This document shows positions 31,728 through 42,429 of a stretch of DNA of 64,000 bases, piece after piece. Both the position numbers and the translations under genes were made by a program. The DNA lies in the NCBI RefSeq assembly GCF_902806685.2, contig NC_048545.1:3459852-3523851 (forward strand), in the 5' to 3' direction. A model generated the notes under the pieces. It did not search any database. It was not told the origin of the DNA and saw only the letters and a program-made list of their open reading frames with translations. How positions within the stretch are numbered: position 1 is the first letter of the stretch; each line of letters starts with the position of its first letter. This DNA is from Maniola hyperantus (Eukaryota; Arthropoda; Insecta; Lepidoptera; Nymphalidae).

Positions 31728-32140
31728 AGGCGAGTCACCGAGGCGGGCAGCGCGGCTTTGAAGTAAACCGCTTGGCAACGTTCAAATTCTGTGTTTCAAA
31801 CGTTAAATTTGAATTTAATAAATTATAGAAGTCCTGTTGAAAACCAAAATTTAGCAGGTTCTCTGTAGTACTTAAAGACAAATATTTCCATATAAAAATT
31901 ATTTGCCAAGTCAGAAATTTAAGTATTAAATAATTCGTTTTAGACTTTTATTTCGGCTTATTTCAAGATTTTATTTGATCGAGTGAAGTACTTCCTATTG
32001 TGTATCAAAGTAGCACATTCTTAAGACAATATCTTTAGGTATATTGTAAATTTTTAGCAAGGCCATTATTTAATAGTAAATACCTAAAACATTTGATCTA
32101 GCAAACCAGTTTTTTCCGCTTAGCCTCGGTGACTCGCCTG
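31728..32140. mobile_element. Inverted-repeat element (GGCGAGTCACCGAGGC)
   Basis: GGCGAGTCACCGAGGC at 31728 and GCCTCGGTGACTCGCC ending near 32139 are exact inverse copies. It abuts the next element. Confidence 0.65.
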
Positions 32141-32144
32141 TCCC

Positions 32145-32835
32145 ACTAGATATGACGCTTCATAGTAACAACATGTTCCAACGAACATCGGTGTTCACAC
32201 TCCTGTCAATAGTAATCCACTTTAGATGCAGTCCGTTTCTACGAACATGGATAAGTCAGATACTGAATCTACATATACCTACTCAAATACAGAGTGTAAC
32301 CAGAACGCTAGCAAAAACTTAGCGTTATTGTTATACTACCTGAACGCAATCCAATACCATTACCCCATTGTGTAGTTTTAGTGATTTAGTATTTTTCAAA
32401 CCCGCAATGTATAGCGTGCAAAACTCGGATCAATGCCTCACCTACGACGCGGCATTAACTACGAGTGGACTACTTACGTAACGTTCGTTGACCTCTAGCG
32501 TCAGTCAGATGTTTTATTTGCAATATATCGTAAACTTTTACAAAATTATAGGATTTTTTATATATTCTTTAGCGTTTTTTTGTGGTATCATATCAGTAAT
32601 CATCAGTGCTATCACCTGTCTTCGTTTTTGCCAGCGTCCTGGTTACACCCTCTATGATAACGTGACTAATAATTTAGAGTTATCGCGCTAGTTTAATTTT
32701 TACAAACGGATTGCGTTTAAAGTGGATTACGATTGACATAAGTGCGGACTGCGGATACCGCAGTTCACTAATACGATGTTCGTTGGAACGTATTGTTAGT
32801 TGTTACTATAAAGCGCCGTGCCGTATCTAGTGGAA
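32145..32835. mobile_element. TIR element of about 690 bp
   Basis: CACTAGATATGACGCTTCATAGTAACAAC ... GTTCCAACGAACATCG at the left matches the inverse at about 32770-32832. Subterminal CTGTCAATAGTAATCCACTTTAGATGCAGTCCG is mirrored near 32705-32745. A 67-codon hydrophobic plus frame inside (32488-32691) is not supported as a gene. Confidence 0.75.
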
Positions 32836-32839
32836 AATT

Positions 32840-33660
32840 TATATCGCTGGTACTTAGTATCTAATGTACAACTATATCATCATATTATGTGCCAAATACT
32901 GTGCACACTGCATAGACTATAGGAAAAGGATAGATGGAACCCTGCAGAATGTGTACTACAAAAAGGAATGTTTTACAAAACTGACTAAACTAAGTATCTA
33001 TATGCGATCCATAATTGTTATTGATAGAATATACAGGACTCTTGCTTAAGCTCTATTGTAACCAATAGTGGAAGAGAAGAATTCAGAATTCTGTTGTAGC
33101 AGCCAAAGTTTTCTATTCTACTTATTGCATTTACATTTAGCTTTAGGCTGTATTTAATTATTACTGAAATCGATTTAGTTAATCTGCAGAATTACGTTCG
33201 TCTCCTTGATTGCATGTCAATTCTAAGTCCATTGGCGGCTTCCTTTGTCTTTGTTTTCTAAAATCAATTGGGTATTTGACTCCAATTTTTTTATTGCTTT
33301 ACTATAAACTAGGATAAAAAAATTGACGAAAACTGAAAAAAACTAATTAAATCGATCAAATAACAAAAAGGTTATAAGCATTTAAATATTTCTGATTATA
33401 AGAGATATGGAGTGATATAGAATTATGACGTCATTGTGACTAATGCCATAGTAGCTTCGTGCGGTTTCATACAAATTTTCGTTTTGCGAGAAAGGGATAG
33501 AAGATCTCCCTCCAAAATTAAAATGCCTGTAACTTTGTAAATCTTTGTTGGATTTTAATATTTTTTTTCAGCGTACGTCATTATTTTTATCTTAGTTTAT
33601 AATAAAGTAATAATATTAACCAAATTCAAAAGTCGTAAAATACCCAATTCATTTTACCGG
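32840..33660. other. Unassigned intronic stretch
   Basis: AT-rich; no exon, repeat or AATAAA that can be assigned with confidence. Confidence 0.35.
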
Positions 33661-33854
33661 CTATCTTTTACCTTTAGCCTGAGGTAGTGTGAAAGGTTTC
33701 ACATCCTCAAACGGATCCGCAGCAAGCAGTCGCAGCGCTGCTTCGGAAGTACTGTGATACTGCACGTCGGTGCGTGGACCCTGGTGCCGCTGACGCAGCG
33801 CCACATCAGCGCTGAATGGTTCATCTCTTCCGGGACCACTACAATAATACCCTC
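33661..33854 (-). CDS. N2: non-FLYWCH alternative terminal exon candidate
   Basis: After the acceptor ACTTTTACACCAATTAGGTAACAG (AG at 33855-33856) come two bases and 63 codons to TAG at 33661. It reads GYYCSGPGRDEPFSADVALR, then QRHQGPRTDVQYHSTSEAAL, then RLLAADPFEDVKPFTLPQAK and a basic GKR end. The segment is much richer in GC than its flanks and has coding-like codon use; the phase equals that of the FLYWCH exons. It holds a single cysteine and no FLYWCH ligand set. No family is recognised. It may be a non-zinc C-terminus of the same locus. Because it lacks an ATG and is short it is easy to miss. The plus-strand frame over it (33754-33936) looks like its shadow. Confidence 0.55.
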
Positions 33855-33946
33855 CTGTTACCTAATTGGTGTAAAAGTAATAACTAATACTATTATTGAA
33901 CAAGCATTTTTGAATCTAAATATATGCCTAAAATGAGAAGTCGGTT

Positions 33947-34160
33947 GAAAAGGTGACTGACTGTCTGACTGATCTATCAACGCACAGCTCAAAGTACTGG
34001 ACGGATCAGGTTGAAATTTGGCATGAGATAGCTATTATGACGTAGACATCCACTGAGAAAGGGTTTTTGAAATTTCAACCCCTAGAGGGGTAAAATAGGT
34101 GTTTGAAATTTGTGTAGTTCACGCGGAAGAAGTCGCGGGGATAAGATCTGTATCTAGTCT
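33947..34160 (+). mobile_element. Lep1-type Helitron-like element
   Basis: GTGACTGACTGTCTGACTGATCTATCAACGCACAGC to GAAGTCGCGGGGATAAGATCTGTATCTAGT. Confidence 0.75.
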
Positions 34161-34294
34161 GTGATAAGATCCCATAATATGTCAAAAATCTAAATTCAAA
34201 TAATTTATTCAAAATAATAAATTACACTTTTTGATGGTCGATTGTTGGATTTGTAAGATATAGTGGTGATAATTATTACGCGAACTTAAAACTA

Positions 34295-34450
34295 AAGCTC
34301 AGTGCACGAGTCTGACTCGCACTTGGCCGGTTTTTAATTTAAAGACTAGCGCTTGGCTGCAATCACAGTGATGATGTAGCCTAAGTGGAGCGCGCTTGTC
34401 TGAACATGCCTGGCGGTTCGAATTAGAAACGAGGATGCAAATCGCATCAT
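34295..34450. mobile_element. Adjacent repeat fragments
   Basis: AGTCTGACTCGCACTTGGCCGGTTTTT (end of the 60555 repeat type, inverted), then GCGCTTGGCTGCAATCAC ... GAATTAGAAACGAGG of the LINE-like repeat at 21425. Confidence 0.55.
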
Positions 34451-34834
34451 ACGAGTTAAGTGTCCGAAGTAACCAAGGTTTCCAGATAAATGCTTATTTG
34501 GCGAAATAAAACACAAAATTACATAAAGTACCGTGGTATTATAAATACCCTAAAATATTTACTAAACCAACTTATTGTGAATAAATTATCCTGTTTCATC
34601 CTGAATACACCCGGAAGAAAGGAAAATGAGAAATGACGTAATTGATTATGGATATCGCATGGCGGCCCACGCCAAACTGAATTAGACTATTTTCGAGCTA
34701 TTTTCGTCATACCTTCAAGAGCAAAATTATCATCGTCCTTTCCTTAATAACCCTGCCTATAAAGCGTCTAGAGATGTACCAACTCAAATTAAAAGGATTA
34801 TCATCATCATCACTGCCCATATTATATCTTTAGC

Positions 34835-35050
34835 CATATTATAAATGCGAAAGTGTTTGTTTGTAGGTTTGTTGGTTTGTCCTTCAATCACGTTGCAACA
34901 GACCAAAGGATCGATGTGAATTTTTGCATGGGTATAGTTAAAGACCTGGAGAGTGACATAGGCTAATTTTTATCCCGAAAAATCATACATTTCCCACGAG
35001 ATTTTAAAAACCTAAATCTATGCGGACGAAGTCGCGGACATCAGCTAGTT
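34835..35050 (+). mobile_element. Lep1 Helitron-like element
   Basis: CATATTATAAATGCGAAAGTGTTTG to GGACGAAGTCGCGGACATCAGCTAGT. Confidence 0.8.
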
Positions 35051-35237
35051 ATCCAATACTGCGAACAGGTCGACTCTCAAAATAAGAAGAAAGATAAAAG
35101 GGATATGAAAGAGAGAGACAGGTATTTTGCTATAGTCTGCTAGAACCAGATAAATCTACATAATACAACGTGCAGCGTGCATTTTGCACCGCCCGCCCTC
35201 TCGCTAGCTACTACACGTCATGCAGGAAAAGCAAGCA

Positions 35238-35292
35238 ATACGCACCACCACCACGCACCACCACCACGCACCACCACCACGCACCACCACCC
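35238..35292. repeat. 13-bp minisatellite GCACCACCACCAC, about four copies
   Basis: Four units in a row make open frames on several strands and frames; none is a gene. The flank is GC-rich (CCGCCCGCCCTCTCGCTAGC). Confidence 0.9.
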
Positions 35293-35404
35293 AGATCCTC
35301 CAAGACACACTTGCACGGTCCACTCCGACACCAGAGCGTTCTCGGGACATGTTGACTCTACAGCGCAAAAGTGCAGTAATATTATGTAAAGATTTATCTG
35401 GTTC

Positions 35405-35765
35405 TAGAAGGTAATCTAAATATATAAAAGGAAAAGGTGACTGACTGACTGGCTGATCTATCAACGCACAGCTCAAACTACTGGACGGATCGGGCTGAAA
35501 TTAAGCATGCCGATAGCTATTACGACGTAGACATCCGCTAAGAGGATTTTTGAAAATTCACCTTTTCCTTTTTTTTTTTTTAAAAGAATATTAGCCATGT
35601 TAAATGACTAATATTACCCTTTCCTCTCCAATTAAGCGTCAGGCTTGTGCTAGGAGCAGGTACGACAATAGTGCAACGGGCGGGGTTTGAACCGTCGACC
35701 TTTCGGTTTTCAGTCCACTCCTATACCGGTTGAGCTATTGAGGCTCTAAATTTTTTATATATTTA
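35405..35765 (+). mobile_element. Lep1-type element interrupted by a SINE
   Basis: TATATAAAAGGAAAAGGTGACTGACTGACTGGCTGATC starts a Lep1-like copy. At about 35566 it is broken, in the CACCTTTTCC region, by an inverted SINE (15290 family, to about 35748); TATATATTTAGATTG follows. This is a nested insertion. Confidence 0.65.
35566..35748 (-). mobile_element. SINE nested in the Lep1-type copy
   Basis: Poly-T, then TTAGCCATGTTAAATGACTAATATTACCC to GGTTGAGCTATTGAGGC. The inverse B box is GGGTTTGAACC. Confidence 0.75.
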
Positions 35766-36087
35766 GATTGGTCCCTGTCGGCAGCCGAAGTTGGCACATC
35801 TGTCTGTTTACCCACGTAAAATCACCAAGATCACTTTGATGTTATTTGAATGTGAGATAAAAACCGATATTTCTTCCTTCCTCACCATGCTCGTAATGCG
35901 CCAATGCCTAGAATGATAGCCCAGGTACGATTCCTGGGTGAAATTACTCGTGTGTAGAGCAATTTATGTTCTAATTTCTTCATAAGATCGAGGTCATGTG
36001 CAAAATGGATGCTAGGAGCAGCATTCTCATACAGTAAACTTCTAGAAAAAAAATGTATCTTTGTACCTAATCTACAAATTTAATATT

Positions 36088-36280
36088 AGATGATGCCCAC
36101 GAGCTTATTAAAAGTCTCGTGGGAATCCTTTGATTTATAGAGATAAAAAGTAGCATATAAGCCACTTTTTAGGTCTTTAAAACTGTACCCCGCCAAAAGT
36201 CAAGGCGATCGTTGCTCCGTTGCGATGTGATTGAAGGACAAACCAACAAACAAACCAACACACTTTCAAAATAATATCAG
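36088..36280 (-). mobile_element. Lep1 Helitron-like element
   Basis: ATTAGATGATGCCCACGAGC at the left, GTTGCTCCGTTGCGATGTGATTGAAGGACAAACC at the right. Confidence 0.7.
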
Positions 36281-36342
36281 TAGGGGGTTGATATTACATA
36301 AAAAGAGAAACTCCATGACATTTTCATACGGATGGAACCTGA

Positions 36343-36630
36343 CAAATTAAAAAAAACACGATTAATTGTGAAGTCCCTAGTTCACGTTGGTTCAACGCGG
36401 TCATCGAGTGCCGGCAAACGCTATATACCAATTGGGCTAATAACATGTGCATCAATCACAACACCTATTGGCCAGCCGACAAACGCTGGCTTCTCGCGCT
36501 AAATAAACGTATTATGAATGCTGTCGACAAGCAGGTTAGGCCAACGTATACAACGGGCTTAATAACATTCGTATTGCGTGATTCGTCCCACGCTACACGA
36601 GACTTAAAAATAGAATTGAGAAAATCTTAA
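36343..36630 (+). other. Orphan plus-strand coding-like frame of 95 codons
   Basis: Open from after a TGA at 36340 to TAA at 36628. It reads ...NCEVPSSRWFNAVIECRQTL, then YTNWANNMCINHNTYWPADK, then RWLLALNKRIMNAVDKQ, and ends in a basic DLKIELRKS. Composition is strongly coding-like and GC-richer than its flanks. An ATG at 36445 would give 61 residues, but the frame looks equally coding upstream, so it is more likely a fragment or an exon. An AG at 36371-36372 has the two-base phase of the FLYWCH exons but a poor pyrimidine tract. No family is recognised; it may be a transposon protein piece. Confidence 0.4.
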
Positions 36631-36689
36631 AAAAAGAAATGAGTTGCTCTCGTCCTAAGAAACTCCAAAAATAAAGAAAATCGCTTCTT

Positions 36690-38525
36690 TCCGATCATAA
36701 TATAAGCCTACAGCTTATGCAAAGGCATTCTGCGTACGGATTTACGTCATTTTTGGTACTTTGCTTTTTTTCCGTTGTGCGTCTAAACATCACTTATGAC
36801 GATCATTTTATTATAGATACAAATAGGCTAATGCCTATTAAATAACTCACTTTTCACTTTAAAAAGAAACGCTTTTTGTGCAACTCAGATTTTCGATAGG
36901 ACTAAGAGCGCCTACGATAAAAACTAAAAGTAGCCTATATGCTATGTCTCTAAATTGCAAGTTTACCAAAATCTATTTAGTGGTTTAATTGTTAAAAGGC
37001 AAAAGATAGATGTACTTTCGCATTCAAAATATTAATATGATAGTGATAAACTGATAAAGTAGGTACGTTAACCCGTTGATCATGAGCCTGATCTCTCTTG
37101 TGTTGTGTCATCGGACTATTAAAGTGTGGTAATAAAAAGTGTTTGCACTTTGCGCACTAATTAACTCCTGCGTAGAAGCCCAAACTCGGTCAGAAAAAAA
37201 AATTAAGGAAATAGGTGTATGAAAAAATGGTAAAGGTGGCAACCCTAGTGAAAGATCATTTTGATGGCTGCCATAAAACATGGAAGTTGTACACTCACAG
37301 TGAAGTTATGCGTATGTTTCCAGGGCTGAGACTGGGGTAGGTTTTAAGCCGGGTGTACGTACACGCGTAGAGTCAACTAACATACTATTTTACAAGTTCC
37401 CAGCAGTGTACCTTTTAAGGAGTAATCTCATACACCTTAAACTTACGTATTTTTTATAACGTGTACCTAGCTATCACTACTAATATAAACACTGACATTA
37501 TAATTATTGTGAAAGTGGATTAATCACGCTATAACAGAGGAACGGATATAATAATTATTATACATCTGGAGAATGACAGGGTACTTTTTATCTTAAGAAA
37601 TCAAAGAGTTCCCACGGGAATTGGCGGGCATTATATTATAGTAATTATTAATATTGTTTATTTAATTAGTTTTCCTCTAGCTTACCCTACCCTCATCTAC
37701 TACAGTTAAAGTATTCTAATTAAGTATCAAACTTTTCTTACTTCTATGTAGGTAATTAAAACAATCCGCGATTTCTAGAAGTAGTAGAAATAGTAAGGCA
37801 AATGGTAGAGTAACTTGCGCTATTTCAAATATTCAATTCAAATCCAATTTACATTGGTAAGCAGTTGTTTACGAGCATAGTACTCGTCGAGCTACTATAC
37901 CAGTTACTCTACCAGTATAAACTCGGCTTTATCGATTGCCCCGCGAACTAGACGCATATGAATAAAAGTTAAGTAATATTTTAAATATTTTCAAATAAAA
38001 CAAAACTAAGCAATACGGTATTTGACAACTAGTCAAATCAGTAACTTTTTATCAAACGACAAAACGCGCGCTTAGTATGCGAGATTCTATGAAATACCGG
38101 TGTGTGACGTCACAATCATTTGACGTGCTTTTTTAGTTTAGTCAATAATTTAAAATGGTTATTGCACTTAAAACCAACAAAGGACGTGGATTTTACGTAT
38201 TTTGGATAACCCTCTATTTAATAATCACTGAGAAATAATTTATTTTTGACGTAGTCAAATACCCAATTAATGAGGACTTTTAATTGCAACCGCATAGTTA
38301 GTTAGCTACACATTGTTCCTATAACTGGAAAATCCCAACTCATGGCAACCCTAGTTTTAAAATTATTTTTATGACGAGAAACATTGATATAAGAAATCAA
38401 GACATTCAGATAGAAAAGTGAAGACGTCCTAAAAGAAGCGGCAATTATATCACTTTATTTTTAGCGGGAACAGCTGTATAGACTTGTTTTAAGACCTGCT
38501 TATATTAATTGTTAACGTAGTAAAA
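36690..38525. other. Unassigned stretch
   Basis: Decayed repeat pieces (for example AAAGTAGCCTATATGCTATG near 36925, a Lep1-like trace). No exon supported on either strand. Confidence 0.35.
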
Positions 38526-38529
38526 GCAT

Positions 38530-38960
38530 CTAAATGCAACGCACAAGAAACAGAATTTTCAATTCAAATTGTGTGTTTCCGAGGCTTTTCAATAGATATC
38601 AATGGTAGTCATAAAATATAAAGTTACTGCGTATATAGCTATGCACTAGGGTGGAACCTGAATCTAGATTCTAGATGCAAGGCGCAATTGCACAAGAAAC
38701 TTTTGATAGAACTTCCAATTCAAATTGCAAGTGCGTATAATAATATAATCTTAGGATTTTTAATAGATATCAATGGGCAGTGATAAAAAAGGAAATTACT
38801 GCGCATTATACCTACAAAGGACGCCGAGGATTTGGATACAATGCACAAGGTTGACACAGTTTCCAATCAACAAAGCAAGTGTGTATCATAGGATTTTTAT
38901 TTCGATATCAATGGCAGTCATAAAACACGGAATCTACTCTGTACTATACCTACGAAGGAG
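38530..38960 (+). repeat. Divergent tandem repeat, about three units
   Basis: AATAGATATCAATGG...GTCATAAAA...TACTGCG recurs at about 38590, 38763 and 38898, each preceded by CACAAGAAAC or CAATTCAAATTGC-like sequence. Spacing is about 173 and 135 bases. The copies are old. Confidence 0.65.
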
Positions 38961-38999
38961 GCTGGGCCTGGGATGCTGTTATCGATTGGGCTAACTGCG

Positions 39000-39125
39000 C
39001 GCTAGACGCGCATGCCTCGACGCGCGCCTGGTGGTGCACCACCTGCCACCCGCCACCACCCGCTACCACCCCACTACCACCCCACCACCATCCCACCGCC
39101 CCGCGAATACCACCGCCAGTTAGCG
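39000..39125. repeat. GC-rich CCACC/CTACC low-complexity tract
   Basis: CGCGCGCCTGGTGGTGCACCACC followed by imperfect CCACCACCC and CTACCACCCC units. It gives spurious proline/threonine and glycine frames. Confidence 0.85.
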
Positions 39126-39334
39126 TTAACATTCCCCCTGTTTATGAAAAACATGATGCTTTTCTATAGCCCTACTCTCCTCATTTTTTTTTTTAAATAA
39201 AGTTTGAATCCATATTAACTAATAGGTAGATAAGTAATATGCGAAAGTGTCTGTCTGTTACCTTTTTCCAACCGTTAAACCGATTTAAAAACAAATTAGT
39301 ACCTGAACGACTTTGAACAACACGAAACAACACT

Positions 39335-39435
39335 AATTTTAAGGCCGGCAACGCATTGGTGGTTCCTCTGGTACTGCAAATGTTCATGGGCGGCGGTAAT
39401 CACTTAACACCAGGTGACCCGCCTGCTCGTCACAT
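39335..39435 (+). mobile_element. SINE-tail fragment
   Basis: TTAAGGCCGGCAACGCATTGG to CACTTAACACCAGGTGACCCGCCTGCTCG. Confidence 0.7.
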
Positions 39436-39689
39436 TTTTTGCTTTACGTTTCTGATACGGACCACTAACGTGTGGAATGCTCTACCAGCATCCGTGTTCT
39501 CTGCCACATATATACATTCAAGACAACAGTGAATAGGCATCTTCTAGGCAACCTAGACATTACATCATTACTCTGTGTTAGGCAAGATTATCGCAAGATT
39601 AAGCGCAAACCTATCTTGCAATCAAAAAAAAAATTACATCATGGAGACGTAGACATACGGACATACGGACGCCTGCTAGAGTAGTTTGT

Positions 39690-40600
39690 TCGATATTAAT
39701 ATTTAAAAAATACCTACATACCTACTCGTACATTACCTTTCTTACGATTTCGGAATGTAGGAATTGCTTTGCTTCTTTACGTAAATCTAGTTGAAAAAAC
39801 ATTAAATATCTGAAACCTTTATTTTAATATGTATCAAGAACTGCAGATTGTATTCTTTTAAGAATATAATAATATTATGATTAGATATGTAATAACAAGT
39901 AAGTAACAATAACATTATTAATAATTACAAATGTTATATTTTGCCATGCCTTAAGGGGGCTTCATTTTGTAATATTATTAAAATATATTTTTATAATGTA
40001 ATACATGAATGCAAATAAAGAATATAGAATTTATTGTATGAAGCATTGATCGTGGCAATTGTGGAAACCCTTTGGAATAATTACTAAAGGGTTTCGTAAT
40101 CTTGTCCTAATTGCTTGAAGGTCATGGTTAAATTACGTTCCTTCCTAAAGGGTTTTGAAGTTCCAGTGACTCAAGAGTTGTCCACAAAAGAATTACTCAA
40201 ATTGTAAACTTTTAATAAAAACGTTTTATAATATAAGAAATGACAAAAAAATAACACAGAAATAGAAATAAAATAATGCCAAAAGAATAAAAGAAATTAA
40301 TTTTATATAAAGCGATAATTTATGTCTAAATATCAATTTAATCTACAGAAAATCTGAACAATCGTGTTCTTTATTTTCGTTTTCATAAATGTAACTGATT
40401 TTAATTTTTTAATGTTGTTGAATATTTATTTATAGTACATATTTGAATAAATGAAATATTTTATTTTATGTCAAATAATTTAATTTCATATTATAGATTA
40501 CTATTTCCTCGTAGTTTTGAATTAGGAACATCTACGTCATTCGATAACATTCAAAATGGCGTACGCATCAGTTTTGTTACGTTCGGTTTTACGGGTTTCA
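39690..40600. other. AT-rich stretch
   Basis: No exon or clear repeat. Confidence 0.35.
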
Positions 40601-40602
40601 CG

Positions 40603-40853
40603 TCAATGAAATTGCTGATATAACATAACAGTTAGGCATCTCCAAATATAAAATAGAGAGGGAAAAGGAGGTCGCGCATTTTCCTCATCCCTGCGCACAC
40701 ATTTGTAAGACAAGAAAGGGACGTAAGTCAAAATTAGGGCATACAGGGCGGAACTAGGCTGTAGCCGGGAGACAGCGGTACGCCCGTGCGATCCCCATGC
40801 CCTGCCGAACTTTCTTCTTTCATAACTTTGTACCGAGTATTGATCCGTCACAA
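40603..40853 (-). other. Unresolved minus-strand frame with phase-compatible acceptor
   Basis: GTATATAAATTGCGCAG (AG at 40854-40855) is followed by two bases and 82 codons (VTDQYSVQSYERRKFGRAWG, SHGRTAVSRLQPSSALYAL...) to TGA. The middle is GC-rich, but the end (PPFPSLFYIWRCLTVMLYQQ) looks like translated non-coding DNA. A dispersed repeat is an equally likely explanation. Confidence 0.25.
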
Positions 40854-40919
40854 CTGCGCAATTTATATACCTCATACAAGTTACAACTGATATTGAAATG
40901 GGGAAACTACGCAGAACAA

Positions 40920-42130
40920 ACCGCCACCGCTAAAATCGCGGGCGATATCCTGATTTTAATAATATAAAGGTAGATGTTAGGATATTAGTTAGGTACTCCT
41001 TTGCGCCACAATGACTGGACCGATTTGGCTGAAATTTGTGACATAGCTTACACCCTGAATTAACTCAGAAAATCTAAGAGTTTCCACGGGATTTGTATAA
41101 AACCTATTTGCAAATTTTGACTGATTTCCAATACAAAAGCTTCAAAACTGCGTTATTCTTCAGTTAAATTTATTAAGCGATCGAAAAATCGGCCCCAAAG
41201 CTATAAATATTCTTCACTTGGAATGGAATCAATTAGGTTTATTTTTATCACAAATACCTGGAGTGGCACGAAAAGGTTTATGGAAATTTAAGGCAGGTCT
41301 CTGCCCGATCGCCGAAAATTTGCGCTAGATTGTAGAAAAACAAAATACATCATATCAAATAGTTTCAATCATTTAATTTTTGTCCTACATTAATCGTTAA
41401 CAAATTTAGTCTATCAACTCATTTTTTTCGAATAGATAGAAGAAATTAAATCTTCCATATACTTAAAAATAATTCAATCTTTCATAAAGACTAAGGCTCA
41501 GCTGAGTTATTATTGATATTTGTACATTTTATTTTAAGTAGGTAAGTAAGTAACATCAAACTTAACTAAAACAAAGCAATTCTCTCATTAACAAAACATC
41601 GATTTGTCGATTTGACTTCACAAAGTTCGAATACTATAATAATTGTTACTTAATACAAAGTATGTTCATGCAAAATGCTTTATTATTTGTAGAAAAATGA
41701 TGTTAGTAAAAAAACATCCGCAAAAAAATTACTTACTTTCAAAAAAAAATGTGGCACATTAAAATAATTGAATAACAAACACCACTATGTAAAAATAAAT
41801 TGTATAACTGATTTAGCATTAAGTACCTATTAAATTACAAAAAAAAATACGTTTAAGAAAACCTATACGTAAAATAAAATCAATAAAAAAATTGTTATTT
41901 TCCAAGACAGATATAAGTTGCATTTAAATAAATGAGGAAAAAATTGATTCAGACAAATAATTCAAAATAATAAAAATAGCATAAACAAGTACTTATTATG
42001 TCAGTTTTATATCTAAAACTTGTACAATACTTTTTTTTTGAACAATCATAAAGTAATCAATAATATTTTTAAAAAAATTGTTTGTAAAAAAATATTCTTA
42101 CTATCTTACAGCGAGAACGCTCAAACCGTT
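40920..42130. other. AT-rich stretch with Lep1 trace
   Basis: A Lep1-like remnant around 40975-41105 (TCCTTTGCGCC, TTTCCACGGGATTTG). The remainder is A/T-rich with no exon. Confidence 0.4.
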
Positions 42131-42133
42131 TTG

Positions 42134-42426
42134 CTACCTATACCTATGATAGGCGTCCTTACGCCTTACGTACTTGCCGTCAGGAGTGAAATAGTAGCTT
42201 GGAGGGGCGTGGATGTGTCTTCCACGCACCAGGAAGAGGATATCTCCGTCTCCTGACCTCGAGGGTGCCGTGATGACGTCAGCGCGGCAACCCGCCATGT
42301 CTCGAGAGGAACAGTACCACTGCTTCCGGCCATGAGCTTGTAAGTTCTTCAGGTAGAACGTATAGCCATCATGCAGCAAGAGCGACTTCCCTGTCCTCGA
42401 AGGCACGTACACAGCCGGCGCGGATT
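42134..42426 (-). CDS. mod(mdg4): F9: FLYWCH zinc-finger alternative terminal exon
   Basis: The acceptor TGTTGTACGATGGGTTCAG has its AG at 42427-42428. Two bases and 96 codons lead to TAG. The ATG nine bases upstream of the acceptor AA is intronic. The domain runs AVYVPSRTGKSLLLHDGYTF, C38 (QWYCSSRDMAGC), C46, then a longer acidic/serine loop (SRSGDGD) before H70-I-H72. The tail APPSYYFTPDGKYVRRKDAY is of the same type as in F2 to F6. Composition is markedly GC-richer than the flanks. Confidence 0.88.
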
Positions 42427-42429
42427 CTG

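Noticed and set aside
33754..33936. 60-codon plus-strand frame.
   Set aside because: Antisense of N2; it runs on into AT-rich sequence, whereas the minus frame ends cleanly within the GC-rich island.
35170..35476. Four overlapping frames rich in His/Pro/Thr or Val/Trp/Gly.
   Set aside because: They are translations of the 13-bp minisatellite.
38950..39200. Proline-rich and glycine-rich frames.
   Set aside because: Low-complexity CCACC tract; no independent coding sign.
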